Part shown: positions 1-8,051 of the stretch, in pieces
Layout: each line of letters starts with the position of its first letter
How positions within the stretch are numbered: the first letter of the stretch is position 1
From: Algibacter pacificus
GTDB taxonomy: Bacteria; Bacteroidota; Bacteroidia; Flavobacteriales; Flavobacteriaceae
Direction: 5' to 3'
DNA: 49,650 nt
Assembly: GCF_008033385.1 (NCBI RefSeq)
Contig: NZ_VOGY01000016.1
Coordinates: 1-49,650, forward strand
Made by a program: the position numbers and the translations under genes
The notes under the pieces: generated by a model
Databases searched by the model: none
Seen by the model: the letters and a program-made list of their open reading frames with translations, nothing else
What the model was told of the DNA's origin: nothing

Positions 1-27
1 CCTGAAATTTTAAGTGTATAAAAATAG

Positions 28-54
28 AAACCGTCTCTAAAGACGGTTTTTAAT
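28..54. terminator. Rho-independent terminator hairpin
   Basis: A 9-bp perfect stem (28-36 with 41-49) and a 4-nt loop are followed by a T-run. It probably ends transcription of a gene lying left of the window, and it marks the left side of the accessory cluster at 144-1334. Confidence 0.7.
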
Positions 55-143
55 TATAGTTATACTATTTATTACGGGCTTGTGCAACGGTTACCATTGT
101 TGGCAGTAGTTTTTATTTTCTTATGTTTGTTTAAAAATTATTG

Positions 144-730
144 ATGACGAATAAGTTCAAAGGTTATCATGGAACAAGTATTTCTTCAGCAAAAGAAATA
201 CTCAAATCTAATTATGATTTATCCATAGGTGATAAAGAGTGGCTAGGTAATGGGGTTTATTTTTTTATTGAAGGAATTAGTTCAAAACCTAATGGACAAG
301 CAAAAAATTGGGCAATTGCTCAATCTTGGGATAATGTAAATAAAAAAAATAAATATAAAGAATATTGTGTTATTAAATCTAATATAGAAGTAAGTGAACA
401 TAATTTATTAGATTTAACAAAAGAGGAAGGAGTTAATGTTTTGGAATATCTTCTAGAGTGTTTTGAAAAAAAGATTCAAAATATTAATAAAAAACTTGAT
501 TTTATTGATGGGTTATTGATGGGTTATTGATTAATTTAGCAAGAGGAGAAGGTATTTTGCCTATTGATGTTGTAAAAGGGAATTTTTACATTAAATTTGC
601 AAAAGAAAGAATACAAAGAATTAACTTAAGAACTCCAAATTGTACTATTTGTACAGTTTTTAAACCAAATGAAAATATAGTAGACTCTACTATATTAACT
701 ACAGGAGATATAAAAGATGAAACTGGATAA
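144..730 (+). pseudogene. ADP-ribosyltransferase-fold-like toxin, frameshifted
   Basis: Two open segments (144-530 and 527-730) form one protein of about 190 residues if an 11-bp duplication at 502-531 is ignored. The N-terminus has an HGTS motif (about residues 9-12), then a WLGNGVYFF stretch and an AKNWA stretch. This pattern is typical of small DUF3990-like or PARP-like ART-fold toxins. After the duplication, the reading frame moves to MGY-stop. The restored reading would run ...FIDGLLINLARGEG. ATG at 144 is chosen over the TTG at 141. The stop overlaps the next gene by 14 bp, so the two are an operon. With the small protein and the SecB-like gene downstream it resembles a toxin-antitoxin-chaperone locus. 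The toxin assignment rests on motif recall only. Confidence 0.6.
502..531 (+). repeat. 11-bp tandem duplication that breaks the toxin gene
   Basis: Bases 502-531 have a perfect period of 11 nt (about 2.7 units of TTGATGGGTTA). Removing one unit restores a continuous frame through 730. The extra unit is therefore the direct cause of the frameshift. It looks like a slipped-strand or short tandem duplication event. Confidence 0.85.
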
Positions 731-941
731 AAACATAAAGGATAAAATTGATAATTATTTTCAGAATATTACTGCTGAAGAGCTTTGTAATATTGCTGTT
801 AATAAATATGGATTTAAAGTAAATATTGATATTGAAATTGATAATCAATCTTTTAATGTAATTGAGCAAAATTTTTATGTTTCAAATACTGATAATAGTA
901 TTGATGTTAATACTATTAATTCAATGCCTTTAGCAGCTTAA
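717..941 (+). CDS. Small protein in a toxin-chaperone operon, candidate antitoxin
   Basis: This intact gene encodes 74 residues, is acidic, and matches no family I recognise. It starts inside the end of the ART-like gene (14-bp overlap) and stops 1 bp before the SecB-like gene, so all three should be co-transcribed. In known toxin-antitoxin-SecB (TAC) systems the middle partner is the antitoxin and its C-terminal tail makes it chaperone dependent. Here the C-terminus is a low-complexity polar stretch ending SMPLAA. The antitoxin role is inferred from position alone. Confidence 0.5.
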   Translation: MKLDKNIKDKIDNYFQNITAEELCNIAVNKYGFKVNIDIEIDNQSFNVIEQNFYVSNTDNSIDVNTINSMPLAA

Positions 942-942
942 T

Positions 943-1334
943 ATGAAAATACAGTTAGAAAATTGGAAAGTTCTTAAATTAAATTTTTCCTTTAATGAGG
1001 ATGAAGTTAATAGAAAAGAAAATTCGTTTGACTTAAGTACAGGTCATTTTTTTCCTGAAGATAATCCTGATACTTTCGGTATAGGTTTTGAGATTGTGAG
1101 ATTGAAATAAAAGATAAAAAATTCGATTTAAATGTCGAAACTATTTTTATGTTTAAATTAGATAAAGATATTTCAGAAGAATTTAAATTATCCGATTTCC
1201 CTAAAATTAATGCTCCTGCAATTGCTTTTCCTTATTTACGAGCATATATATCAAATTTAACATTACAGTCTGGTTTCGAACCTGTAATGTTACCTTCTAT
1301 AAATTTTGTGAATTTAGCTAAAGAGAAAGAGTAA
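943..1334 (+). pseudogene. SecB-like chaperone, frameshifted
   Basis: The C-terminal segment (from about 1149) carries the SecB signature NAPAIAFPYLRAYIS followed by a GFEPVMLPSINF stretch, which matches the conserved core and C-terminal part of SecB export chaperones. The N-terminal segment (943-1110, starting MKIQLENWKV) ends early at a stop. The two frames join if one copy of an 8-bp duplication (1089-1104) is removed, giving GFEIEIKDKKF and a protein of about 127 residues. SecB homologues beside small toxin/antitoxin pairs usually act as TAC chaperones that stabilise the antitoxin. Its predicted partners are the two upstream genes. Confidence 0.75.
1089..1104 (+). repeat. 8-bp tandem duplication that breaks the SecB-like gene
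   Basis: TGAGATTG occurs twice in a row (1089-1096 and 1097-1104). Deleting one copy restores the SecB-like reading frame. It is the second frameshifting duplication in the same short operon. Confidence 0.85.
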
Positions 1335-1372
1335 GTAAATTACTGCCAACTCCGGGATAAAAACAATTTCAG

Positions 1373-1552
1373 GCATGTTCGCATCAAACGCTTCCTTAAA
1401 TATTCAATTTCTAATTAGTAAAATTTAACTTACACACCTTAAAAGGTTGTTAACACGAAGTAAACAAAAGCAAACTGATAAAACAGGGTTTGCAGAATTA
1501 ATATAGCGGGTTTTAACTATTATAATTTCTACTGGCGTAAGCAATCACAAAA
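1373..1552 (+). repeat. Diverged ~180-bp direct repeat, copy A
   Basis: This non-coding block aligns by eye with 2178-2355. Shared landmarks are AAATATTCAATTTC, CCTTAAAAGGTTGT, CAACACGAAGT-like and CAGAATTAATATAGCG. The end of the block can fold: AGCGGGTTTT pairs with AAAACCCCG about 45 bases later. Bases 1335-1372 and 1553-1628 hold no gene, but ACCCC...GGGGT at 1552-1570 can form a small hairpin. Confidence 0.6.
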
Positions 1553-1628
1553 CCCCGTACTTAAGGGGGTGCGAGAGGCGCGCTCCAACTGTTTTAGCTA
1601 GAGCCTTCTACGTGATTGGTTGTAGTTT

Positions 1629-2132
1629 TTATTTCAGTTCTTTTTCATAAAGATTATATATCGATAAAGGTAATTTCTTTATTCCTACTTTTTTAAACCC
1701 TAAATTTTCATAGTATTTACAAAGTTTTGGGTTTTGGGAGTCTGAATCAAGTCTTAAATATTTACAATTTTCTTTTTTTGCATTATTCTCTATTTTTAGT
1801 AATACCTTAGAGCCGTATCCTTTTCCATTGTATTTTTCTTTTATAACTAGAGAATGAATATATTTTGCTTTATGTTCTTGTTTACCCCAATATAAGATGT
1901 CTTCATTTAGTATTCGAACCATTCCCAAATTTTCGTTATCCATAGATTCTATAAAGAAAAATTCATTATTATTAATACCTTCTTCAACCCATTTTATTTT
2001 TTCGATAGGAGGATTTTTCCAGTATTGCCAGTGGTCAATATTCTTTTGACTAATTTTTTCAGCAGTCTCTTTGAATAGTTCTAAAACGGTGTTTCTATCT
2101 TTATTTTCTATTTGATTAAAATTAAGTTTCAT
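1629..2132 (-). CDS. GNAT family N-acetyltransferase
   Basis: The 167-residue protein has a GNAT core: a central HSLVIKEKYNGKGYGSKVL segment gives the acetyl-CoA pyrophosphate loop (R/Q-x-x-G-x-G/A equivalent, here YNGKGYG), followed by LRLDS and a C-terminal YYENLGFKKVG, the usual GNAT motif B. The longer in-frame extension to 2192 runs into repeat copy B, so ATG at 2132 is preferred. The gene is flanked by two copies of a 180-bp repeat, like a mobile cassette. The substrate is unknown. Confidence 0.8.
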   Translation of the reverse strand: MKLNFNQIENKDRNTVLELFKETAEKISQKNIDHWQYWKNPPIEKIKWVEEGINNNEFFFIESMDNENLGMVRILNEDILYWGKQEHKAKYIHSLVIKEKYNGKGYGSKVLLKIENNAKKENCKYLRLDSDSQNPKLCKYYENLGFKKVGIKKLPLSIYNLYEKELK

Positions 2133-2177
2133 TATTTTTTTTAAAATTATATCCAACTCCAAGAAAGATACTTTTCT

Positions 2178-2355
2178 GCATGCTGACATCAAAGACTTCC
2201 CTAAATATTCAATTTCAAATTTAGTGAATTTTAATCTACAAACCTTAAAAGGTTGTCAACACGAAGTGAATAAAAGCAACCTGATAAAATGCGGGTACAG
2301 AATTAATATAGCGTGTTTAACTATTAGCATTTCGATTACTGTAAGCAAACACAAA
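2178..2355 (+). repeat. Diverged ~180-bp direct repeat, copy B
   Basis: This is the second copy of the block at 1373-1552, on the other side of the GNAT gene. Its terminal hairpin arms differ in sequence but still pair (TAGCGT near 2308 with ACGCTA near 2355), which suggests that the fold is under selection. Bases 2356-2445 show no gene. Confidence 0.6.
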
Positions 2356-2445
2356 CGCTAGGTTGTTTTATGGTTTAAAATGATGAGATTTCTCTTATCG
2401 TCGAAATGATATTTAGGCTAGTTTGGTAAGGAACAGTTCTCCCAA

Positions 2446-2724
2446 TTAAAACACTTCAATCACCGGAGCACTAGCCAACAACGGCGTAATATCACTTACA
2501 AATTTTTTAAAATGTTCCGATGCATTATGAATTTCAATAGCTTCGGCATTTATATATTTTTCATGAAAAAGGAATTCCGTTTCTTTATCCACTTCGTTTA
2601 AAAGTCGGTAATGTAAACAGCCTGCTTCGGCATTACTTTCTGCCACCATGACTTTGGCTAACTTTAAAAATTCAGCTATTTTAGATTCTTGAACACTAAT
2701 TTGGGCAATAATTACTTTTTCCAT
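2446..2724 (-). CDS. Antibiotic biosynthesis monooxygenase (ABM) domain protein
   Basis: This 92-residue single-domain protein begins MEKVIIAQISVQESK and contains EAGCLHYRLL and FLFHEKYINAEAIEIHNAS. That is the usual ABM/YgiN pattern of a dimeric ferredoxin-like fold that oxidises quinone-like or aromatic substrates, or acts on small electrophiles. ATG at 2724 is preferred because the upstream in-frame extension has no ABM homology and crosses a terminator hairpin. It lies downstream of the SDR gene on the same strand, but a terminator separates the two. Substrate unknown. Confidence 0.8.
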   Translation of the reverse strand: MEKVIIAQISVQESKIAEFLKLAKVMVAESNAEAGCLHYRLLNEVDKETEFLFHEKYINAEAIEIHNASEHFKKFVSDITPLLASAPVIEVF

Positions 2725-2771
2725 GTTATCAGGTTTAGGTGCTATGTTGTAAAGGTAAACTTTCAACTGCG

Positions 2772-2815
2772 TATAAAAAAATATGGCGGAATTCTCCATA
2801 GAAAATTCCGCCATA
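2772..2815 (-). terminator. Terminator after the SDR gene
   Basis: A perfect 12-bp stem (2782-2793 with 2804-2815) is followed on the minus strand by a run of Ts. It lies 21 bp after the SDR stop and before the monooxygenase start, so the two genes are probably separately transcribed or partly attenuated. Confidence 0.75.
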
Positions 2816-2836
2816 CATAATAAATTTATGTAATAA

Positions 2837-3547
2837 TTATGGATTTGTAGACCATAAGGCTGCGCTTTTAAGCATGGCGCGTCTTGGTAATTTTAAGCCT
2901 GCAACAATAAGTTCGGCAAAATCTTCGGGTTGTAAAACACTATCTTCAGAATCTTTAGTCGCAATGCCTAAATCGATAGACATATCCGATGCAATGGTAC
3001 TTGGGGTTAAAGTACACACGCGGATATTGTTTTTACGAACTTCTTTCATTAAAGATTCCGACAGACCAATAACAGCAAATTTAGAAGCCGAATACGCCGA
3101 TGTTGTAGCATTTCCGCTTAATCCAGCAGTAGAGGATACATTAATAATATCACCTTCATTTTTTTCAATTAAATAAGGTAACACTTCTTTGGTTACGTAA
3201 TACATCCCCATAACATTGGTTTGCATAATTTGGCTCCATTGCTCAACTGGCATGTCGTTAAAGGTTCCAAAAGCAGCAATTCCTGCGTTGTTTACTAAAA
3301 TATCTACAGTGCCAAGGGTATCAATAATACTTTTAATCCCTGTTTTTACGGCTTCATAATTTCCAACATCGAAAACTGAATAGGTGGCTTTTACACCGTA
3401 AGTTTCTAATTCCGAAACAGTTTCTTTTAAAACGGCTTCATTTCTGCCTGTGATAGCGACGTCGATACCTTCTTTTGCAAAGGCTATAGCTGTTGCTTTT
3501 CCTAAACCACGGCCACCGCCTGTAATGATTGCTTTTTTATTTTTCAT
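2837..3547 (-). CDS. SDR oxidoreductase, 3-ketoacyl-ACP-reductase type
   Basis: This is a 236-residue classical short-chain dehydrogenase. Visible motifs are the NAD(P)-binding TGGGRGLG near residues 7-14, NNAG, the catalytic Ser in INVSS and the YSASK catalytic Tyr-Lys. The length is typical for the FabG-like subgroup. ATG at 3547 (MKNKKAIITGG) is chosen because the usual first beta strand starts there. An Arg in TGRNEA after the second strand suggests NADPH preference. The physiological substrate cannot be told, since FabG-like SDRs of this kind are numerous in flavobacteria. Confidence 0.9.
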   Translation of the reverse strand: MKNKKAIITGGGRGLGKATAIAFAKEGIDVAITGRNEAVLKETVSELETYGVKATYSVFDVGNYEAVKTGIKSIIDTLGTVDILVNNAGIAAFGTFNDMPVEQWSQIMQTNVMGMYYVTKEVLPYLIEKNEGDIINVSSTAGLSGNATTSAYSASKFAVIGLSESLMKEVRKNNIRVCTLTPSTIASDMSIDLGIATKDSEDSVLQPEDFAELIVAGLKLPRRAMLKSAALWSTNP

Positions 3548-3666
3548 ATTATTTTTTTTGACTATATATTTAATGTTTGAGATCGAAAGAACTTTAGAAA
3601 TCCTCACTAATATTTAGTAAAAGGAAAACTAAGAAAAAATGCTTAGAAATGGATAAGTGGTATATT

Positions 3667-3706
3667 AAATAAAGGTAACCAATTTTGACGTTGATTACCT
3701 TTATTT
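3667..3706. terminator. Strong hairpin, probable terminator of the ars operon
   Basis: A perfect 12-bp inverted repeat (3667-3678 with 3695-3706) lies in the 247-bp gap between acr3 and the SDR gene. On the minus strand the 3' arm ends in a U-rich stretch, which fits termination of the leftward arsenic operon. The remaining gap also holds the SDR promoter. Confidence 0.65.
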
Positions 3707-3794
3707 GCGATATCGATTATCAAATAGGTTAACAAAATTAGTTAAACCCAAAGATAAAATCAAGTATCTATTTTAATATTTAGAGGGATAATTT

Positions 3795-4853
3795 TTAATG
3801 CGCTGGCACAGACTTTTTATCATAGTATTTTTTCTTCAACCAAAACGACACGCGTACTAATAAAATAAGCGCAGGCACTTCAACCAAAGGTCCGATTACT
3901 CCTGTAAACGCTTGCCCAGAATTTAATCCGAAAACGGCGATAGCGACAGCAATGGCCAATTCAAAATTATTTCCGGCAGCAGTAAAAGCTACAGCAGCGG
4001 TTTTATCGTATGTAGCCCCAGTGGCTTTGGTAACGAAAAAACCAATGATGAACATAATGGTAAAATAGATAAGTAAAGGCACAGCAATGATTAAAACATC
4101 CATCGGGATTTCTACAATAAGTTCGCCTTTTAAAGAAAACATCACCACAATAGTAAATAAAAGCGCAATTAAAGTTAAAGGAGAAACGGTTGGAATAAAG
4201 GTGTTGTTATACCACGTTTCACCTTTAAGTTTTACTAAAAAGTAGCGACTTAAAATCCCTAAAATAAACGGGAGCCCTAAATAGATAGCGACACTTTCGG
4301 CAATGGTCGCAATGGAAATATCGACTATAGCACCTTCAAAACCAAAGTAGGGCGGGAGCACGGTAATAAAAAGCCAAGCATAAAAACTGTATGCAAAAAC
4401 TTGAAAAATACTGTTTAGAGCTACTAAGCCGGCACCGTATTCACTACTACCGTCGGCGAGATCGTTCCAAACTAAAACCATAGCAATACAACGCGCGAGA
4501 CCTATTAAAATAAGGCCTACCATGTATTCTGGGTAATCGTGCAGAAAAATAATAGCAAGAAAAAACATTAAAACTGGTCCAATAATCCAATTTAAAAGGA
4601 GTGAAATGGATAGCAGTTTGGTGTTTTTAAAAACCATAGGTAATAGTTTGTAATTCACCTTGGCAAGTGGCGGATACATCATTAAAATTAAACCAATGGC
4701 AATGGGGATATTGGTTGTGCCACTGCTCATATTATTAATTAAATCGGGGAACGTTGGGATAAAATACCCAATGCTAACACCAATAGCCATAGCCACAAAA
4801 ATCCAAAGGGTTAAATTTTTATCGAGGAAACTGAGTTTTTTAGACTGTGCCAT
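3795..4853 (-). CDS. acr3: ACR3-family arsenite efflux transporter
   Basis: This inner-membrane carrier of 352 residues has about ten hydrophobic segments. It exports arsenite, As(OH)3, using the proton motive force. The ACR3 hallmarks are present: the [12 protein letters not shown] segment with the essential Cys (C122) and the [11 protein letters not shown] segment with the conserved Glu (E298). It is the last gene of a leftward operon and starts 3 bp after the arsC-like stop. In the cell it completes detoxification after arsenate is reduced by the upstream gene. Confidence 0.95.
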   Translation of the reverse strand: MAQSKKLSFLDKNLTLWIFVAMAIGVSIGYFIPTFPDLINNMSSGTTNIPIAIGLILMMYPPLAKVNYKLLPMVFKNTKLLSISLLLNWIIGPVLMFFLAIIFLHDYPEYMVGLILIGLARCIAMVLVWNDLADGSSEYGAGLVALNSIFQVFAYSFYAWLFITVLPPYFGFEGAIVDISIATIAESVAIYLGLPFILGILSRYFLVKLKGETWYNNTFIPTVSPLTLIALLFTIVVMFSLKGELIVEIPMDVLIIAVPLLIYFTIMFIIGFFVTKATGATYDKTAAVAFTAAGNNFELAIAVAIAVFGLNSGQAFTGVIGPLVEVPALILLVRVSFWLKKKYYDKKSVPAH

Positions 4854-4856
4854 GTT

Positions 4857-5474
4857 TTAAGCTTCTATTTGTGAGAATACGTAAAATAATTCGGTTGCAA
4901 TTTGTATGCTGCGTTCTTGATATTTTTCAGCCTGTTGTGGCGTGTTATCAAAAGCTTTGGGGTCTTCAAAAGTGATAGGAATTCGTTTTTCGGCACCTGC
5001 AATAAACGGACAACCATTATCGGCTTGGGAGCACGTCATGATGGCTGCAAAGTGTGCTTTAGGATTAAATTCACTATCCAATTTTTTTGAAAAACCAATA
5101 ATTGGGTGTGAATTATCGGAATATTTTATGCTATAAACCGGATTGCTAGTTTCTGCAATTTTATTGATTTTAAAACCAGCGTTCACTAAAGTCTCTGCCA
5201 CCATTGGGAAAAGCGCCGTAGCTTCTGTACCTCCCGAATAACAAAACACATTTTTAATATTGAAATAATACGCCATGGTTTGTGCCCAAACTTGAGATAA
5301 ATGACTTCGTCTGGAGTTGTGCGTGCAAATAAAATTAATGCGAATGTCTTCTTTGGTATTTACTTTTAATTGAATAAAATCGATTAAAGGTTTTAATGTT
5401 TCTTTTCGTGAATCTGTGATGCTGTCAACCTTTAGTGTTGAAATTACGCTATTGATGTCGTTATATACAGTCAT
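4857..5474 (-). CDS. Arsenate reductase-like low-molecular-weight phosphatase
   Basis: The 205-residue protein has the CX5R phosphate-loop motif CTHNSRR (C50 to R56) followed by SHLSQVWA, as in LMW tyrosine phosphatases and thioredoxin-coupled ArsC enzymes. Further on it has TCSQADNGCP with two extra Cys and the TFEDPKAFDNTP segment containing the general-acid Asp region. It should reduce arsenate to arsenite, or less likely dephosphorylate proteins. It is larger than the 130-140-residue ArsC, as is usual for the Bacteroidetes form in ars operons. It lies between DUF6428 and acr3. Confidence 0.88.
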   Translation of the reverse strand: MTVYNDINSVISTLKVDSITDSRKETLKPLIDFIQLKVNTKEDIRINFICTHNSRRSHLSQVWAQTMAYYFNIKNVFCYSGGTEATALFPMVAETLVNAGFKINKIAETSNPVYSIKYSDNSHPIIGFSKKLDSEFNPKAHFAAIMTCSQADNGCPFIAGAEKRIPITFEDPKAFDNTPQQAEKYQERSIQIATELFYVFSQIEA

Positions 5475-5511
5475 AAAATGATTTAAAAATTATTGATGAA
5501 TAGATTAAAAT

Positions 5512-5979
5512 TTAGCAACAACCACTTCCTGGTTTGCAAGATTGCCCAGTTGGAATTTCCGAGAATTGTAATTTTGGTTTTTCAGCAGGAACACCACATT
5601 GGTCTGGTGCTAAACAATCGGTTTGTTTGGTAGTTAATAAAAAGTTTGTCCCGTCGAAATCTAAGCCGAATTTCCCGATAGTTTCACCTTGATATTCTAC
5701 TTCAATTTCCAAATCTTCAATACCTAAAGTTTTTTCAGACAGTTCAATAATGTTTAATAATTTTTCGGGATGTAATCTATGGTCGTAATCGTTGGCATTC
5801 CAAAGTTGAAAGTTTACAACGTTTTCTTTTCTTACGGTACCACCACAATCAATAAAGTGTTTTGTTATTTTTCCAACTTCAGTAACGTGAAAATGATTCG
5901 GTACTAATTCACCATTTGGCAATTTAAAAGCAATTTGATTCAAGGTGCTTAACTCTTTTTTTATTTCTGATAGTTTCAT
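5512..5979 (-). CDS. DUF6428 family protein of the arsenic operon
   Basis: This 155-residue soluble protein has no catalytic motif that I can identify. The C-terminus is Cys-rich (DCLAPDQCGV, then SCKPGSGCC), which could bind arsenite or a metal. I recognise it as the DUF6428 protein that sits between arsR and the arsC-like gene in many Bacteroidetes ars operons. An ATTAATCGTA element lies about 25 bp upstream of its start and also upstream of arsR, so it may have its own regulated promoter. Function unknown; an arsenic chaperone is an inference. Confidence 0.8.
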   Translation of the reverse strand: MKLSEIKKELSTLNQIAFKLPNGELVPNHFHVTEVGKITKHFIDCGGTVRKENVVNFQLWNANDYDHRLHPEKLLNIIELSEKTLGIEDLEIEVEYQGETIGKFGLDFDGTNFLLTTKQTDCLAPDQCGVPAEKPKLQFSEIPTGQSCKPGSGCC

Positions 5980-6003
5980 AATTCAATTTGTTTATTGTGA
6001 TAA

Positions 6004-6013
6004 TACGATTAAT
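6004..6013. promoter_or_regulatory. Candidate ArsR half-operator upstream of the DUF6428 gene
   Basis: TACGATTAAT is identical to the core of the palindrome upstream of arsR and sits at a similar distance (about 25 bp) from the downstream start codon. The matching half-site is degenerate here. Confidence 0.45.
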
Positions 6014-6028
6014 GTGTTCAAATTTTTT

Positions 6029-6358
6029 TTAGCAGCAATCCGTTTTAGGTAAATCTTGATTTAAAAAGGTATTCATAACGGCTTTCATTTTTGTCCAGTT
6101 TTCGGCATCTATACAGTAGCAAACGCTAGTGCCTTCTACATTCCCTTTTATTAAGCCTAAAAGTTTTAACTCTTTTAAATGCTGAGAAATGGTGGGTTGG
6201 GCTAAGCCAATTTCGTTAACCAAATCGCCACAAACACAAGAGTTTGTGTTAAATAAATGCTCTAAAATGGCAACGCGTGCGGGGTGGCCAAAAGCTTTGG
6301 CAAATAAGGCAATCTCGTTTTGTGAGTCGGAAAAAATTTCGGTTTTAGCTAATCCCAT
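6029..6358 (-). CDS. arsR: ArsR/SmtB-family arsenic-responsive repressor
   Basis: This is a 109-residue winged-helix repressor. Recognition-helix region: QPTISQHLKELKLLGLI (about residues 54-70). The thiols include CVC (C41, C43) just before GDLV, as in As(III)-sensing ArsR proteins of the ELCVCDL type, plus C80, C82 and a terminal CC. Loss of DNA binding upon arsenite binding should switch on the operon. It is the first gene of the leftward ars operon, and a palindrome lies 22-39 bp upstream of its start. Confidence 0.92.
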   Translation of the reverse strand: MGLAKTEIFSDSQNEIALFAKAFGHPARVAILEHLFNTNSCVCGDLVNEIGLAQPTISQHLKELKLLGLIKGNVEGTSVCYCIDAENWTKMKAVMNTFLNQDLPKTDCC

Positions 6359-6379
6359 AGTTCTTTATTGTTTCATTGC

Positions 6380-6397
6380 AATATTACGATTAATATT
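6380..6397. promoter_or_regulatory. Candidate ArsR operator
   Basis: AATATTA-CGAT-TAATATT is a perfect 7-bp inverted repeat with a 4-bp centre, 22 bp upstream of the arsR start. The inner TACGATTAAT is repeated at 6004-6013 in front of the second gene of the operon. Confidence 0.55.
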
Positions 6398-6498
6398 TAA
6401 AACGAAAAAATATTGTCTATAAAATCCCTTTATCTCTAAATAAGTTTTATCGTTCTTGGAAGATGAAAAAGACCAGTTTTCTAATTTATCTTTGACCT

Positions 6499-7149
6499 AT
6501 GAAAATCGAAGAAATCATATTATTCACGAATCAAATAGAAAAACAAAAACAGTTTTATCAACAGGTTTTAGAGTTGGATTTGGTTTTTAATTCCGAAGAA
6601 AAAATTACTTTTAAAGCGGGCTGTAGCTTATTAACTTTTCAATATAAGAAAGACGTTAAGGCAGCGCATTTTGCATTCAATATTCCGTCGAATAAAATTG
6701 ATGACGCCTTAGTTTGGTTGAAAAAGCGGGTGTATATTTTGTCTGATGGTGAAACTGAAATTTCAAATTTTGAAAGTTGGAATGCTAAAGCGGTTTATTT
6801 TTATGATGCTGATAATAATATTGTAGAATGTATTGCAAGGCGCGATTTAAATATAGAATCATCGGTAAGCTTTTCATCAAAAAGTATACTATATATAAGT
6901 GAAATGGCTATAGCTACTGCGGATATTTCTGCTGTGTATCAAGCTATTTCAAACATAAAATCCATTCCCATTTTCGATGGGGATTTTAATAGGTTCTGTG
7001 CTTTAGGGAATCATGAAGGTCTGTTAATTTTAATAGATAAAACCGTTAAAACCTGGCAGCCAACCGGAGAAATGGCGCATACCGCCGATTTTATAATGAG
7101 AGGCGATTACAACTTTAGTTTTATAGATGGCGAAGTCCTTTCAACTTAA
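6499..7149 (+). CDS. VOC (glyoxalase/dioxygenase-fold) family protein
   Basis: The 216-residue protein has two beta-alpha-beta-beta-beta modules. The first starts with the VOC signature (IEEIILFTNQIEKQKQFYQQVLELDL) and ends with VYFYDADNNIVECIARRDL. The second (about residues 130-210) is a degenerate repeat. The usual metal-ligand His/Glu set is incomplete, so the enzyme class cannot be assigned. It stands alone and is divergent from arsR. The name 'glyoxalase-like' would be generic. Confidence 0.75.
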   Translation: MKIEEIILFTNQIEKQKQFYQQVLELDLVFNSEEKITFKAGCSLLTFQYKKDVKAAHFAFNIPSNKIDDALVWLKKRVYILSDGETEISNFESWNAKAVYFYDADNNIVECIARRDLNIESSVSFSSKSILYISEMAIATADISAVYQAISNIKSIPIFDGDFNRFCALGNHEGLLILIDKTVKTWQPTGEMAHTADFIMRGDYNFSFIDGEVLST

Positions 7150-7218
7150 AGAAATATTGTAATTTAGAAGTTTAAAAAAAGAATAATATCTCAAGTATTT
7201 GAGTTAAAATATAAAGAC

Positions 7219-7977
7219 ATGAAATTAGTAATATCACCAGCAAAATCATTGGATCTGGAAACCCCATTGCCAACAAAACAATTCACGGAAGGCCAATTTT
7301 TAAAACAAGCAGCCCGCTTAAATAAAGTGCTTAAAAAGAAATCGGCTAAAAATTTATCCGAACTTATGAGCATTTCTCCAAATTTGGGACAATTAAATTA
7401 TGAGCGCAACCAAGATTGGGCATTACCATTTACACCAGAAAATGCAAGGCCTGCAGTTTACGCTTTTAATGGCGATGTATATCGTGGTTTGGATGCTTAT
7501 AATCTTCCTGAAAATAAGTTAGAAACCATGCAAAACACCGTGCGTATACTTTCTGGTCTATATGGCGTATTAAAACCATTGGATTTAATGCAGCCTTACC
7601 GTTTGGAAATGGGAACCAAACTACCCGTTGGAACCCATAAAAATCTTTACGAATTTTGGAAAAAGGATATTGTAAAAGCCTTAAATGAAGAGTTGGAAGA
7701 TGGCGAGTTGTTTTTAAATTTAGCGAGTAACGAATACTTTAAAGCCCTAGATAAAAAGGCCTTAAAAGTACCCGTGGTTACTGCAAATTTTAAAGAATTT
7801 AAAAACGGAGCCTATAAAATTATTTCATTTTATGCTAAAGAAGCGCGTGGGCTTATGGCGCGTTATATTATAGATACCAATGCGCAAACGGTAGACGATT
7901 TAAAAGGATTTAATTATAGCGGTTACAGCTTTAGCGAAGAGCTATCTAAAGACAACGATTTAATTTTTATTCGATAA
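7219..7977 (+). CDS. yaaA: Peroxide stress protein YaaA (UPF0246)
   Basis: The 252-residue protein has the family hallmarks: an N-terminal ISPAKSLDLE, a central PAVYAFNGDVYRGLDA, LSGLYGVLKPLDLMQPYRLEMG, and a C-terminal FNYSGYSFSEELS. In E. coli YaaA lowers free iron and protects against oxidative DNA damage, and the fold includes a helix-hairpin-helix DNA-binding motif. Full length and intact. Start at ATG 7219. Confidence 0.95.
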   Translation: MKLVISPAKSLDLETPLPTKQFTEGQFLKQAARLNKVLKKKSAKNLSELMSISPNLGQLNYERNQDWALPFTPENARPAVYAFNGDVYRGLDAYNLPENKLETMQNTVRILSGLYGVLKPLDLMQPYRLEMGTKLPVGTHKNLYEFWKKDIVKALNEELEDGELFLNLASNEYFKALDKKALKVPVVTANFKEFKNGAYKIISFYAKEARGLMARYIIDTNAQTVDDLKGFNYSGYSFSEELSKDNDLIFIR

Positions 7978-8051
7978 ATCAGCCTCCAGTTTTTATGGTG
8001 GTCAAAAACAGAAACACTAAATTTGAACAATAACTCAGGATAAATTCATAA

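Noticed and set aside
2874-3176. 100-residue frame on the plus strand
   Set aside because: It lies entirely antisense to the SDR gene, whose motifs are clear.
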